In this document: in pieces, positions 16,734 through 25,616 of the stretch
Layout: the number at the start of each line of letters is the position of its first letter
Position numbering within the stretch: position 1 is the first letter of the stretch
Assembly: GCF_040813715.1 (NCBI RefSeq)
Contig: NZ_JBFOCH010000004.1
DNA length: 64,000 bases
Strand: one strand, 5' to 3'
DNA from: Mesorhizobium_K marinum
GTDB taxonomy: Bacteria > Pseudomonadota > Alphaproteobacteria > Rhizobiales > Rhizobiaceae
Made by a program: the position numbers and the translations under genes
Notes under the pieces: generated by a model
The model's input: the letters and a program-made list of their open reading frames with translations, nothing else
What the model was told of the DNA's origin: nothing
Database searches by the model: none

Positions 16734-17579
16734 GGCGGCTGAATGCGGCGTCACGAAGACGCGCGGATGCGTCCACAGCGGGCTGGTCTTCGGCAGCGGC
16801 TCGATCTCGAACACGTCGAGGCTGGCTTCCTTCAGCGTGCCGTCGTCCAGCGCGCGCGCGATGTCGGCGTCCTTCTGCAGCTTGCCGCGCCCGGCATTGA
16901 TGAGCACCGCGCCGCCAAGCCCGTTGCGCTTGCGAAGCTGCTTGAGCAGGCGGTAGTCGACGATGCCCGTGGTCTGCTCGGTCAACGGCAGCAGCACGAC
17001 GAGAATGTCGGTCGCGTTGAGGAACGGGGTCAGGCCCTGGTCGCCATGGAAGGTCGCGACGTCGGGCACGGACCGCTCGCTGCGGCTCCATCCATTGACG
17101 CGGAAGCCGGCGACCAGAAGCGCGCGGGCGGCGGCGCGGCCGAGCTCGCCAAGGCCCATGATGCCGACCGAGATGTCGTTGGCCGGCCGCTGCGGCGGTT
17201 CGTGCCAGACCTTCCGCTTCTGCTGCGCCCTGTAGAGCATGCCCTGCCGGTGATGGTCGAGGACGCGCCAGAGGACGTAGTCCACCATGTGCTGCGTGAG
17301 ATTCTCCGAGACGACGCGCACGATCGGCACGTCCGGCAGCGTCGGGTCCACGAGGATGTGGTCGACGCCGGCGCCCACCGAGAAGATCGCCTTCAGGTTG
17401 GGCAGCTTGGCCAGCAGGTTGCGCGGCTGTTTCCACACGACGGCGTAGGTGATGGAGGGGTCGTCGGGCGACGCCGGTTCGGTCACCACTTCGCGCGACT
17501 GCGAAAGAAGCTCGTACCAGGGGCGCGGGTTGGAACCGGTCATCGCAAGCAGGATGCGGCCTTTTTGGGGGTCAGACAT
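16629..17579 (-). CDS. ghrA: Glyoxylate/hydroxypyruvate reductase A-like 2-hydroxyacid dehydrogenase
   Basis: 316 aa from ATG 17579. It is a D-isomer-specific 2-hydroxyacid dehydrogenase with NAD(P) motif GIMGLGELGRAAARALLVAG (around residue 140), catalytic Arg in LINAGRGKLQKDADI and Glu/His pair in DVFEIEPLP and THPRVFVTPHSAA. The overall pattern (AVVWKQPRNLLAKLPNLKAI, GAGVDHIL) matches GhrA, which reduces glyoxylate and hydroxypyruvate with NADPH. A redundant copy of its last ~110 bp lies across the joint at 16607. It follows the yejF stop on the same strand but probably has its own role. Confidence 0.9.
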   Translation of the reverse strand: MSDPQKGRILLAMTGSNPRPWYELLSQSREVVTEPASPDDPSITYAVVWKQPRNLLAKLPNLKAIFSVGAGVDHILVDPTLPDVPIVRVVSENLTQHMVDYVLWRVLDHHRQGMLYRAQQKRKVWHEPPQRPANDISVGIMGLGELGRAAARALLVAGFRVNGWSRSERSVPDVATFHGDQGLTPFLNATDILVVLLPLTEQTTGIVDYRLLKQLRKRNGLGGAVLINAGRGKLQKDADIARALDDGTLKEASLDVFEIEPLPKTSPLWTHPRVFVTPHSAATSDPSHLVGPMLEQMEAFERGEPLANLVDRKAGY

Positions 17580-17653
17580 TGTTCCTCCGAGATTCTCCGC
17601 TGCGAACATGGCCTCGGGCCGGAGGCTTCGCAACCGTTTGGGGCCGGTTCGGA

Positions 17654-19285
17654 CTATTCGCTGACGACGCCCGATGCTGCGGTTTCGATGTGGAAGGCGG
17701 CCGAAAGCAGCGCCTTCGTGTAGTCGGTGCGCGGCCGCTCGAAAATCTGTTCGGCGGGGCCGCCCTCGACGATGCGGCCGTTGCGCATGACGATGACGTC
17801 GTTGGCCAGCGCCCGGATGACCTTCAGGTCGTGGCTGATGAAGAGATAGGCGAGATCGTGCTTCTTCTGGAGGTCGCGCAAGAGATCGACCACCTGCGCC
17901 TGCACGCTCATGTCGAGCGCCGAGGTCGGCTCGTCCAGCATCACGAATTTGGGCTTCAGGACCATGGCCCGGGCGATCGCGATGCGCTGGCGCTGGCCGC
18001 CGGAGAATTCGTGCGGATAGCGGAATCGGGTGCCGGGATCGAGGCCGACTTCGTTCAGCACCGCGACCACCCGGGCGTCGCGCTCGGCGGCAGACAGGGC
18101 TGGCTCGTGGATGGCCAGCCCCTCCTCGATGATCTCCGAGACCGACATCCGCGGGCTGAGCGATCCGAACGGGTCCTGGAACACGATCTGCAGTTCGCGC
18201 CGCAGCGGCCGCATCGCGCCGAAGGAAAGCTCGTTGATGTCGCGGCCGTCGAAGCGAATCTTCCCTTCCGACGAGATCATGCGGGCAAGCGCCAGCCCGA
18301 GCGTCGTCTTGCCCGAGCCCGATTCCCCGACCACGCCGAGCGTCTGCCCGGCCCGCACCGTCACGTCGATGCCGTCGACGGCCTTCACATTGTCCACGAC
18401 CTTGCGGAAGAAGCCCCGCTTGATGGGAAACCAGACCTTGACGTCGCTGCCCGCCATCACTGTTTCCGCCGACGGGTCGGAGGCGGGCGGCCGGCCCTTG
18501 GGCTCGGCGGCCAGCAGGTGTCGGGTATAGTCGTGCTGCGGGTTGGCGAAGATCTCCTTCGTCGGCCCTTCCTCGACGATCCGGCCGTGCGTCATGACGC
18601 AGACCCGGTCTGCGACCTTGCGCACGATGCCGAGGTCGTGGGTGATGAAGAGCATCGACATGCCCTTCCTCGCCTTGAGGTCGGCCAGCAGGGCCAGGAT
18701 CTGCGCCTGCACGGTGACGTCGAGCGCGGTCGTCGGCTCGTCGGCGATCAGCAGTTCGGGCTCGTTGGCGAGCGCCATGGCGATCATCACGCGCTGCCGC
18801 TGCCCGCCGGAAAGCTGGTGCGGATAGGCGCCGAGGCGCTTTTCGGGATCGCGAATACCGACCTCCGTGAGAAGTTCGATGGTGCGTTCGCGCGCCGCGC
18901 GCTCGCGCATGCCCTGGTGGATCGACAGCACCTCGCCGATCTGCTGTTCGATCGTGTGCAGCGGATTGAGCGACGTCATCGGCTCCTGGAAGATCATGGT
19001 GATCTTGTTGCCGCGCACCTGCCTCAGGTCCTTTTCCCCGAGCGCCAGAAGGTCCTGGCCCTCGAACAGGATCTTGCCGGAGGGATGGCTTGCCGGCGGG
19101 TAGGGCAGGAGCTTCAGCACCGAGAGCGCCGACACCGACTTGCCAGAGCCGGATTCGCCGACCAGCGCCAGCGTCTCTCCCCTGGCGATGTCGAAGGAGA
19201 CGTGATCGACCGCGGTGGTGGTCGCGCCGCCTTGCGAGAAGGCGACCGAAAGGTCGCGGACGGAGAGCAGGGGGGCATCCGTCAT
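17654..19285 (-). CDS. yejF: Peptide ABC transporter dual ATP-binding protein YejF
   Basis: 543 aa with two complete ABC cassettes in one chain. The first has Walker A GESGSGKS (near residue 43), signature LSGGQRQRV and Walker B ELLIADEPTTALD. The second has GESGSGKT, FSGGQRQRI and FVMLDEPTSALD. This fused OppD-OppF layout is that of YejF, the energy-coupling subunit of the YejABEF importer for oligopeptides; in enterobacteria and Sinorhizobium such systems take up peptide antibiotics (microcin C, bleomycin, phazolicin). It overlaps yejE by 4 bp (ATGA) as last gene of the operon. Confidence 0.95.
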   Translation of the reverse strand: MTDAPLLSVRDLSVAFSQGGATTTAVDHVSFDIARGETLALVGESGSGKSVSALSVLKLLPYPPASHPSGKILFEGQDLLALGEKDLRQVRGNKITMIFQEPMTSLNPLHTIEQQIGEVLSIHQGMRERAARERTIELLTEVGIRDPEKRLGAYPHQLSGGQRQRVMIAMALANEPELLIADEPTTALDVTVQAQILALLADLKARKGMSMLFITHDLGIVRKVADRVCVMTHGRIVEEGPTKEIFANPQHDYTRHLLAAEPKGRPPASDPSAETVMAGSDVKVWFPIKRGFFRKVVDNVKAVDGIDVTVRAGQTLGVVGESGSGKTTLGLALARMISSEGKIRFDGRDINELSFGAMRPLRRELQIVFQDPFGSLSPRMSVSEIIEEGLAIHEPALSAAERDARVVAVLNEVGLDPGTRFRYPHEFSGGQRQRIAIARAMVLKPKFVMLDEPTSALDMSVQAQVVDLLRDLQKKHDLAYLFISHDLKVIRALANDVIVMRNGRIVEGGPAEQIFERPRTDYTKALLSAAFHIETAASGVVSE

Positions 19286-20418
19286 TTGAAGGTCTTCCGG
19301 GGGTCGAAGGCGTCGCGCGTCGCCTCGCCGACGAAGATCAGCAGCGACAGCATCAGCGAGATGACGACGAAGCCGGAGATGCCGAGCCAGGGTGCGTTGA
19401 GGTTGCGCTGCCCCTGGCGCAGCAGTTCGCCGAGCGACGCCGAGCCGGGCGGCAGGCCGAAGCCGAGGAAGTCGAGCGACGTCAGCGTGGTGATCGATCC
19501 GTTCAGGATGAATGGCAGGAAGGTCAGCGTCGCCACCATCGCGTTGGGAAGCAGGTGCCGCCGCATGATCGTTGCGTTGGAGACGCCGAGCGCGCGCGCC
19601 GCGTTCACATATTCGAAGTTGCGCGCACGCAGGAATTCGGCGCGCACCACGCCGACGAAGGCGGTCCAGGAAAACAGCAGCATCAGGCCGAGCAGGATGA
19701 AGAAGCCCGGCGGCAGCACCGCGGCCACGATCAGCAGCAGGTAGAGGACGGGGATCGCGGTCCAGATCTCGATGAAACGCTGGAACAAGAGGTCGGTCAG
19801 GCCGCCGAAATAGCCCTGCACGGCGCCGGCCGAGACGCCGATGATCGCCGAGCCGAGCGTGAGCGTCAGGCCGAACAGCACCGAGACGCGAAAACCGTAG
19901 AGCACGCGCGCCAGCACGTCGCGCGCCTGGTCGTCGGTGCCGAGCCAGTTCCAGTTGCCGATCGAGCAGTTGGGGTCGTCGACGCCGAGCGGATAGGCCG
20001 CGCAGCGCGTCGCCTTGTCGTAGAGCCAGGACGGCTTGGCCGGCGCCGCGGTGGGGATCTGGTTGTTGACCGTCCGGTAGTTGTAGCGGACCGGCGGCCA
20101 GACGAGCCAGCCGTTCGCCGTGATCTCGTCCTGGATGACCGGGTCGCGGTAGTCGGTGATGGCGTAGAAGCCGCCGAACTTCTCCTCCGGATAGTCGACC
20201 GCCACCGGCACCAGCAACTCGCCCTTGTACCAGGCAAGTATGGGGCGGTCGTTGGCGATCAGCTCGGAGAACAGCGAAAGCACGAAGAGGACGAGGAAGA
20301 TCCAGAGCGACCAGTAGCCGCGGCGGTTCGCCTTGAAGCTCGCCCAGCGGCGCTGGTTGAGCGGCGACAGGCGCGCGCGCTTCGCCGCGACAGGCGCCGT
20401 GTCGGCCAGGGCCGTCAT
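19282..20418 (-). CDS. yejE: Peptide ABC transporter permease YejE
   Basis: 378 aa from ATG 20418. A cytoplasmic N-terminal part (LSPLNQRRWASFKANRRGYW, the OppC N-terminal motif) leads into the first helix, a large periplasmic loop (residues about 60-175, containing VDYPEEKFGGFYAITDYRDP) and five further helices with the EAA loop (EYVNAARALGVSNATIMRRHLLPNA). The long periplasmic insertion distinguishes YejE from ordinary DppC/OppC. It overlaps yejB and yejF by 4 bp on each side, so all three are translationally coupled. Confidence 0.95.
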   Translation of the reverse strand: MTALADTAPVAAKRARLSPLNQRRWASFKANRRGYWSLWIFLVLFVLSLFSELIANDRPILAWYKGELLVPVAVDYPEEKFGGFYAITDYRDPVIQDEITANGWLVWPPVRYNYRTVNNQIPTAAPAKPSWLYDKATRCAAYPLGVDDPNCSIGNWNWLGTDDQARDVLARVLYGFRVSVLFGLTLTLGSAIIGVSAGAVQGYFGGLTDLLFQRFIEIWTAIPVLYLLLIVAAVLPPGFFILLGLMLLFSWTAFVGVVRAEFLRARNFEYVNAARALGVSNATIMRRHLLPNAMVATLTFLPFILNGSITTLTSLDFLGFGLPPGSASLGELLRQGQRNLNAPWLGISGFVVISLMLSLLIFVGEATRDAFDPRKTFK

Positions 20419-21515
20419 ACGTCCCTCCGCTCGAAGTCGATGCGCGGATCGATCCAGGTGTACATCATGTCGGAGATCAGGCTGACGAACAGGCCGATCA
20501 GCGAGAAGATGTAGAGGTTGGCGAACACCACCGGATAGTCGCGGTCGATGATGGAGCGGAAGCCGAGCAGGCCGAGCCCGTCCAGCGAGAAGATGTTCTC
20601 GATGAGCAGCGAGCCGGTGAAGAAGGCAGAGATGAACGCGCCGGGGAAACCGGCGATGATGATCAGCATGGCATTGCGGAAGACGTGGCCGTAGAGCACC
20701 TGCCGCTCGGTCAGTCCCTTGGCGCGGGCGGTCACCACATACTGCTTGCGGATTTCGTCGAGGAAGGAGTTCTTGGTCAGGAGCGTCGTCGTCGCGAAGG
20801 CCGACAGCACCATCGCGGTCAGCGGCAGCGCGAGATGCCAGAAATAGTCGACGATCTTTCCCCACAGGCTGAGCTGGTCGAAATTGTCTGAGGTCAGGCC
20901 GCGCAGCGGGAACCAGTCGAAGAACGAGCCGCCGGCGAAGAACACCATCAGCATGATGGCGAACAGGAAGCCCGGGATCGCGTAACCCACGATGACGATG
21001 GCGCTCGTCCAGATGTCGAAGGTGGAGCCGTCCTTGACCGCCTTGCGGATGCCGAGCGGGATCGAGATCAGGTAGGAGATCAGGGTGATCCACAGCCCGA
21101 TCGATATCGACACCGGCATCTTTTCCAGGATCAGGTCGACCACCGAGATGTCGCGGAAATAGCTGTCGCCGAAATCGAAGCGGGCATAGTTCCAGAGCAT
21201 CATCCCGAAGCGCTCGAGCGGCGGCTTGTCGAAGCCGAACTGCTTTTCCAGCTTGGCGATGAACTCCGGATCGAGCCCCTGCCCCCCGCGATACCGGGTC
21301 GAGCCTTCGGCCGAGCCGAGATTGTCCTCGCCGCCGAGGCCGTCGCCGCCGCCTCCGCCGCTCAGCGGATCACCGCCGCCCTGGCCGGTCAGCTTGGCGA
21401 TCACCTGCTCGACCGGTCCGCCCGGCGCGAACTGGATAACCGCGAAGGAGATCGCCATGATGCCGAACAGGGTCGGGATCATCAAAAGGACGCGCCGCAG
21501 GACGTAGGCGCCCAT
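20415..21515 (-). CDS. yejB: Peptide ABC transporter permease YejB
   Basis: 366 aa, OppB-type permease starting MGAYVLRRVLLMIPTLFGI. The periplasmic loop after helix 1 contains an unusually glycine-rich stretch (GQGGGDPLSGGGGGDGLGGE, residues about 44-63) before the conserved LDPEFIAKLEKQFGFDKPP. Later helices and the EAA loop (YVVTARAKGLTERQVLYGHV) are normal. It forms the membrane channel with YejE. yejA lies 75 bp upstream. Confidence 0.95.
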   Translation of the reverse strand: MGAYVLRRVLLMIPTLFGIMAISFAVIQFAPGGPVEQVIAKLTGQGGGDPLSGGGGGDGLGGEDNLGSAEGSTRYRGGQGLDPEFIAKLEKQFGFDKPPLERFGMMLWNYARFDFGDSYFRDISVVDLILEKMPVSISIGLWITLISYLISIPLGIRKAVKDGSTFDIWTSAIVIVGYAIPGFLFAIMLMVFFAGGSFFDWFPLRGLTSDNFDQLSLWGKIVDYFWHLALPLTAMVLSAFATTTLLTKNSFLDEIRKQYVVTARAKGLTERQVLYGHVFRNAMLIIIAGFPGAFISAFFTGSLLIENIFSLDGLGLLGFRSIIDRDYPVVFANLYIFSLIGLFVSLISDMMYTWIDPRIDFERRDV

Positions 21516-21590
21516 CAGGCCCTGCCTCCCGCCTGTTTCACGCTGTCCGCGCCGCGGCCGGAAGCCGGACGCGTCGCTCCGGGCCTTGCC

Positions 21591-23465
21591 TTACCCCCTG
21601 CCAATTGCCGCCGCCTTGTCCTTGTCGAACCACCACATCGTCTCGATCGGGAAGCCGTAGTCGGGCTTCGGTTCGACGAAGCCGAACATGTCCCAGTATG
21701 CCGCCCGGTGATTCGCCGAATACCAATTTGGAATCCAGTCCATCCGCGCACGCAAGACCCGGTCCAGCGCGCGCAGCGCGACGACCAGTTCCTCGCGGCT
21801 TGTCGCGCGGCCCGCGGCCTCGACCAGGCGGTCCACCGCGGGGCTGGCAGTGCCCGGCAGGTTGCGCGATCCGGGGGTTGCGGCGGCGCGCGAGTGGAAG
21901 ATGGTTTCCAGCGTGCTCTGGGTCGGCGTCGCCGACAGCTGCAAGGCCATGCTGATCATGTCGAAATCGAATTCGGTCTGGCGCACCGCATATTGCGCCG
22001 GGTCGACCTGGCGGATCGAGGCGTCGATGCCGACGGCGCGCAAATTCTCGACGAACGGCGAATCGATCCGCACGAAGACATCGTCGTTGACCAGGATCTC
22101 CAGCGCCAGGCTGTCGCCGGCGGCGTTTCGGACGAGCGAGCCCTGGCGCTTCCAGCCGGCATCCGCCAGCAGCCGCGAAGCCTCGCCGAGCAGCTTGCGG
22201 TCCCGCCCCGAGGCATTGGAAACCGGCTGCACCGGCGCTTCCCCGAGCGCCGTCCCGGGAATGTCGGCGCGCAGCGGCTCGAGCAGCGCAAGTTCATCAG
22301 GTGATGGCATGCCCTCGGCGACGAACTCCGACTGCTGGAAGCAGGACTGAGACCGCTCGTAGAGGCCGTAGAAAAGGCTCCGGTTGGTCCATTCGAAGTC
22401 GAAGCAGAGCGCGACCGCGCGCCGAACCCGTTCGTCGCTGAATTGCGGGCGGCGCTGGTTGATGGCCCATCCCTGCAGCTTCGGCCGGCGTTCCTCCGAA
22501 AATTCGCGCTTGATCACCTTGCCGTCCTTCAGCGCCGGAAAGTCGTATCCGGTCGCCCAGACGCGCGAGGTGAATTCCTGGCGATAGGTCACGTCGCCCT
22601 TCTTGAACGCCTCGAAGCCCGCCTGCCGCTCGCGATACACGTCGATGCGGATGGCGTCGAAATTGTTCTGGCCGCGGTTCACCGGCAGGTCGCGACCCCA
22701 ATAGTCTTCGACACGTTCGTAGACGATCGTCTGTCCGGCCGAGACCCGGCCGACCCGGTAGGGGCCCGAGCCGAGCGGCGCGACGAGCTGCGAACTGTCG
22801 AAGGGATGCTCCGCAAACCAGGCTTTCGAGAGGATCGGATAGGTGATTGCCGTGAGGATCGTGCTGGCCGACTGCTTGCCCGAGAAGACGAGCCGCACCG
22901 TGCCCTGGTCGATCGCCTCGGCCGCCGCCAGCTCAAGCAGCGGCAGCGACAGCTGCGGGTGCCCCTTGTCCTTCAGCGTCAGGTAGCTGAAGGCGACATC
23001 CTCGGCGGTGACCGGCGTGCCGTCGTGCCAGCGCGCCTGCGGCCGCAGGCGGAAGGTGAAGCTGTTGCGGTCGGCCGATATCGTCACCGATTCCGCGAGC
23101 AGGCCGTAGTTGGCGTCGGGCTCGTCGAGCGCCGGCGCCATCAGCGCGTCGTGGCAGAGTTCGAGCCGGGGCGGCGCGTCCCCGGTCAGCACGAAGCTGT
23201 TCAGCGTGTTGAAGGTGGTGACGTTCTGGTTGTAGAGCCAGTTGGGCGGCGAGAAGTTGATCGTGCCGCCCTTCGGCGCGTCCGGGTTGAGATAGCCGAA
23301 ATGCGTGAAATCCGGCGGGTATTTGAGTTCACCGAACGCCGAGAGCCCGTGCAGCGGCGTCTCGGTGGGGCTGGCGGCGAAGGACGCGGCCGGCAGCAGC
23401 GTTGCGGTCGCCGCCGCTGCCCCGAGGGCCAGGAACTCGCGCCGGTCGATGTCGCCCGCCCGCAT
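21591..23465 (-). CDS. YejA-like peptide-binding protein, Tat-type (copy 1)
   Basis: 624 aa from ATG 23465, whose first base overlaps the stop codon of the upstream binding-protein gene. The leader has a twin-arginine motif, DRREFLALGAAAATATLLPA, predicting folded export through Tat. The body is an SBP family 5 domain (DALMAPALDEPDANYGLLAE, RPQARWHDGTPVTAEDVAFS). It is a periplasmic receptor for the YejBEF permease. It differs substantially from the adjacent second YejA protein, so the operon has two receptors that may recognise different peptides. Confidence 0.93.
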   Translation of the reverse strand: MRAGDIDRREFLALGAAAATATLLPAASFAASPTETPLHGLSAFGELKYPPDFTHFGYLNPDAPKGGTINFSPPNWLYNQNVTTFNTLNSFVLTGDAPPRLELCHDALMAPALDEPDANYGLLAESVTISADRNSFTFRLRPQARWHDGTPVTAEDVAFSYLTLKDKGHPQLSLPLLELAAAEAIDQGTVRLVFSGKQSASTILTAITYPILSKAWFAEHPFDSSQLVAPLGSGPYRVGRVSAGQTIVYERVEDYWGRDLPVNRGQNNFDAIRIDVYRERQAGFEAFKKGDVTYRQEFTSRVWATGYDFPALKDGKVIKREFSEERRPKLQGWAINQRRPQFSDERVRRAVALCFDFEWTNRSLFYGLYERSQSCFQQSEFVAEGMPSPDELALLEPLRADIPGTALGEAPVQPVSNASGRDRKLLGEASRLLADAGWKRQGSLVRNAAGDSLALEILVNDDVFVRIDSPFVENLRAVGIDASIRQVDPAQYAVRQTEFDFDMISMALQLSATPTQSTLETIFHSRAAATPGSRNLPGTASPAVDRLVEAAGRATSREELVVALRALDRVLRARMDWIPNWYSANHRAAYWDMFGFVEPKPDYGFPIETMWWFDKDKAAAIGRG

Positions 23466-25486
23466 CAATCGCCATGTCCGTACTTCGCCGCAAGGGCGGC
23501 TTCCTTTTCGGGATCGATCCACCAGGAATCGAGGTCGGGTCCGACATAGTCCGGCTGCTTTTCGGGAATGCCGAACTTGTTCCAGTAGGCGTAGAAGTCG
23601 ACGTCGCGAGTCAGCTGCGGAACGGTGTAGTAGTTCCAGAGCAGGACGCGGTCGAGCGCATGGGTCGCCGCCAGCAGATCCTCGCGGTCGGTGGCGAACA
23701 CGACGCGCTCGACAAGCTTGTCGACCACCGTGTTCTTGATGCCCGAATAGTTGCGCGAGCCCGGCGTGTCAGCCGCCTTCGACGACCAGAACTCGCGCTG
23801 TTCGTTGCCAGGCGATTCCGACTGCGCCAGCGAAGCCAGGATCACGTCGTAGTCGTAGTCGTTGACGCGGTTGGTATATTGCGACGGGTCGACGATCCGC
23901 ANNNGCGAGCCCGGCGTGTCAGCCGCCTTCGACGACCAGAACTCGCGCTGTTCGTTGCCAGGCGATTCCGACTGCGCCAGCGAAGCCAGGATCACGTCGT
24001 AGTCGTAGTCGTTGACGCGGTTGGTATATTGCGACGGGTCGACGATCCGCAGCCGCGCCGTGATGCCGATCTTGCGCAGGGTGTCGGCAAAGAACGCAAA
24101 AGCCGGCTGGATCGATTCGTTGTTTGTCAGCAGTTCGAAGTCGAAGGGTTCGCCACTGGCGTTGACGAGTTTGCCGCCTTTCGAGGTCCAGCCTGCTTCG
24201 GTGAGGAGCCGGATCGCCTCGCGCAGGTGGGTCCGTTCGTCCTGTGGGGTCTTGTAGACCGGCAGCGTGAATTCCCGCGTGAACAGTTCGGGCGGCAATT
24301 CGCTGCGGAACGGCTCGAGGATTTCGAGTTCCTTGCCTTCAGGCAGGCCGGACGACGCCAGGTCGCTTCCGATGAAGTAGCTGTTGACCCTTCTGTTGAG
24401 GCCGAAGGACAGCAGGCGGTTCGGCGTCTCGAAGTCATAGGCCAGCGTCAGCGCCTGGCGCACCCTGCGATCGGCGAACTGCGGCCGCCTGGTATTCAGG
24501 ACGAAACCCTGGAAGTTGGCGCCGCTCGTCGCCTTGAACTCGCGCTGGATGACGTCGCCGGACTTGAGGGCCGGGAAATCGTATTTGGTCTTCCAGTCGC
24601 GCGCGCTGGGCTCGCGGTGGAGATCTTCGAGGCCGCCCTTCGTGAACGCCTGCCAGGCCGCATTTGCATCGAGGATGTAGGTGTATTTGCGCTTGTCGAA
24701 GTTCTCGCGACCGATCTTGACCGGCAGCTTGGCGCCCCAGTAGTCGGGAACGCGCGTCCAGACGATCTCCTGGCCCGGCTTCACGCTCTCGATCCTGTAG
24801 GCGGCCGAGCCGAGCGGCGGCTCCAGCGTCGGCTGGGTGATGTCGCGCTTCTTGCCCTTGGCGTCCGTGCCTTCCCACCAGTGCCTGGGCAGCACGGCCA
24901 TGTCACCGAGAATCTTCGGCAGTTCGCGGTTGCCCTTCTGGTCGAAGTGGAACTCGACCTCGCGCTCGCCGACCGCCACGGCTTCCGTGACGTTCTCGTA
25001 GTAGCGCCGGTACCAGGGGCTGTTCTCCTTCAGCACCTTGAACGACCAGATCACGTCGTCGACGGTGATCGGCTCGCCGTCGTGCCACCGGGCGCGCGCG
25101 TCGAGGCGATAGGTCGCCGAGGAATAGTCCTCCGGGTATTTGTAGGCTTCCGCGACGAGCGGGTGGCTGACGCTGGGCTCGTCGATCGATTGCTCCATCA
25201 GCGTGTCGTAGAGCAGCCCGCCGCCGAACGGCGCCAGCCCTGCCGGCGGCGTCCCGCGCACGATATAGGGGTTCAGGCTGTCGAAGGAGCCTTCGGCTAC
25301 GGAATTGAGGGTGCCGCCCTTCGGCGCCTCGGGGTTCACGTAGTCGTAGCGCTGAAAATCCTGACCGTATTTCGATTCACCCATCAGCGAGGAGGTCGTC
25401 TGCCATTCCTCGGCGCTGGCGTTCTGTCCCTGCGAGAGGAGCGCTGCGGCGACGATCCCGGCGAGAAGGGCGGTTGATGGTCTCAT
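23465..25486 (-). CDS. yejA: YejA-like peptide-binding protein, Sec-type (copy 2, scaffold joint inside)
   Basis: Start at ATG 25486; MRPSTALLAGIVAAALLSQG is a Sec signal peptide cut after ASA. The SBP family 5 domain is complete (DTLMEQSIDEPSVSHPLVAE, DARARWHDGEPITVDDVIWS). The nnn at 23902-23904 separates identical copies 23755-23901 and 23905-24051 (offset 150), so 50 residues are repeated in the scaffold and the true length is about 623 aa. It is the first gene of the yejA-yejA-yejB-yejE-yejF operon and directly abuts copy 1. Confidence 0.93.
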   Translation of the reverse strand: MRPSTALLAGIVAAALLSQGQNASAEEWQTTSSLMGESKYGQDFQRYDYVNPEAPKGGTLNSVAEGSFDSLNPYIVRGTPPAGLAPFGGGLLYDTLMEQSIDEPSVSHPLVAEAYKYPEDYSSATYRLDARARWHDGEPITVDDVIWSFKVLKENSPWYRRYYENVTEAVAVGEREVEFHFDQKGNRELPKILGDMAVLPRHWWEGTDAKGKKRDITQPTLEPPLGSAAYRIESVKPGQEIVWTRVPDYWGAKLPVKIGRENFDKRKYTYILDANAAWQAFTKGGLEDLHREPSARDWKTKYDFPALKSGDVIQREFKATSGANFQGFVLNTRRPQFADRRVRQALTLAYDFETPNRLLSFGLNRRVNSYFIGSDLASSGLPEGKELEILEPFRSELPPELFTREFTLPVYKTPQDERTHLREAIRLLTEAGWTSKGGKLVNASGEPFDFELLTNNESIQPAFAFFADTLRKIGITARLRIVDPSQYTNRVNDYDYDVILASLAQSESPGNEQREFWSSKAADTPGSXXRIVDPSQYTNRVNDYDYDVILASLAQSESPGNEQREFWSSKAADTPGSRNYSGIKNTVVDKLVERVVFATDREDLLAATHALDRVLLWNYYTVPQLTRDVDFYAYWNKFGIPEKQPDYVGPDLDSWWIDPEKEAALAAKYGHGD
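23755..24051. repeat. Identical overlap copies around scaffold joint nnn23902-23904
   Basis: The 147 bp at 23755-23901 and 23905-24051 look identical. The repeat lies inside yejA copy 2 and keeps frame, so it would mislead a length-based analysis. It is an unmerged contig overlap. Confidence 0.93.
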
Positions 25487-25563
25487 GCGATCCTCTTGAG
25501 CCACGGACGGATTTGCCTGGCGAACCCGGCGGGACGCCTGTTCTCGAACGCACCCCTTGTAAC

Positions 25564-25591
25564 AAAAAAGCCGGGCTGAACCCGGCTTTTT
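25564..25591. terminator. Rho-independent terminator, usable on both strands
   Basis: AAAAAA is followed by the 7-bp stem AGCCGGG / CCCGGCT with loop CTGAA and TTTTT. It lies 26 bp beyond the stop of the minus-strand cytochrome c gene and ends that transcript before the yejA operon begins. Confidence 0.88.
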
Positions 25592-25616
25592 CGTGGTTTC
25601 GAGCATTACAATTTCG

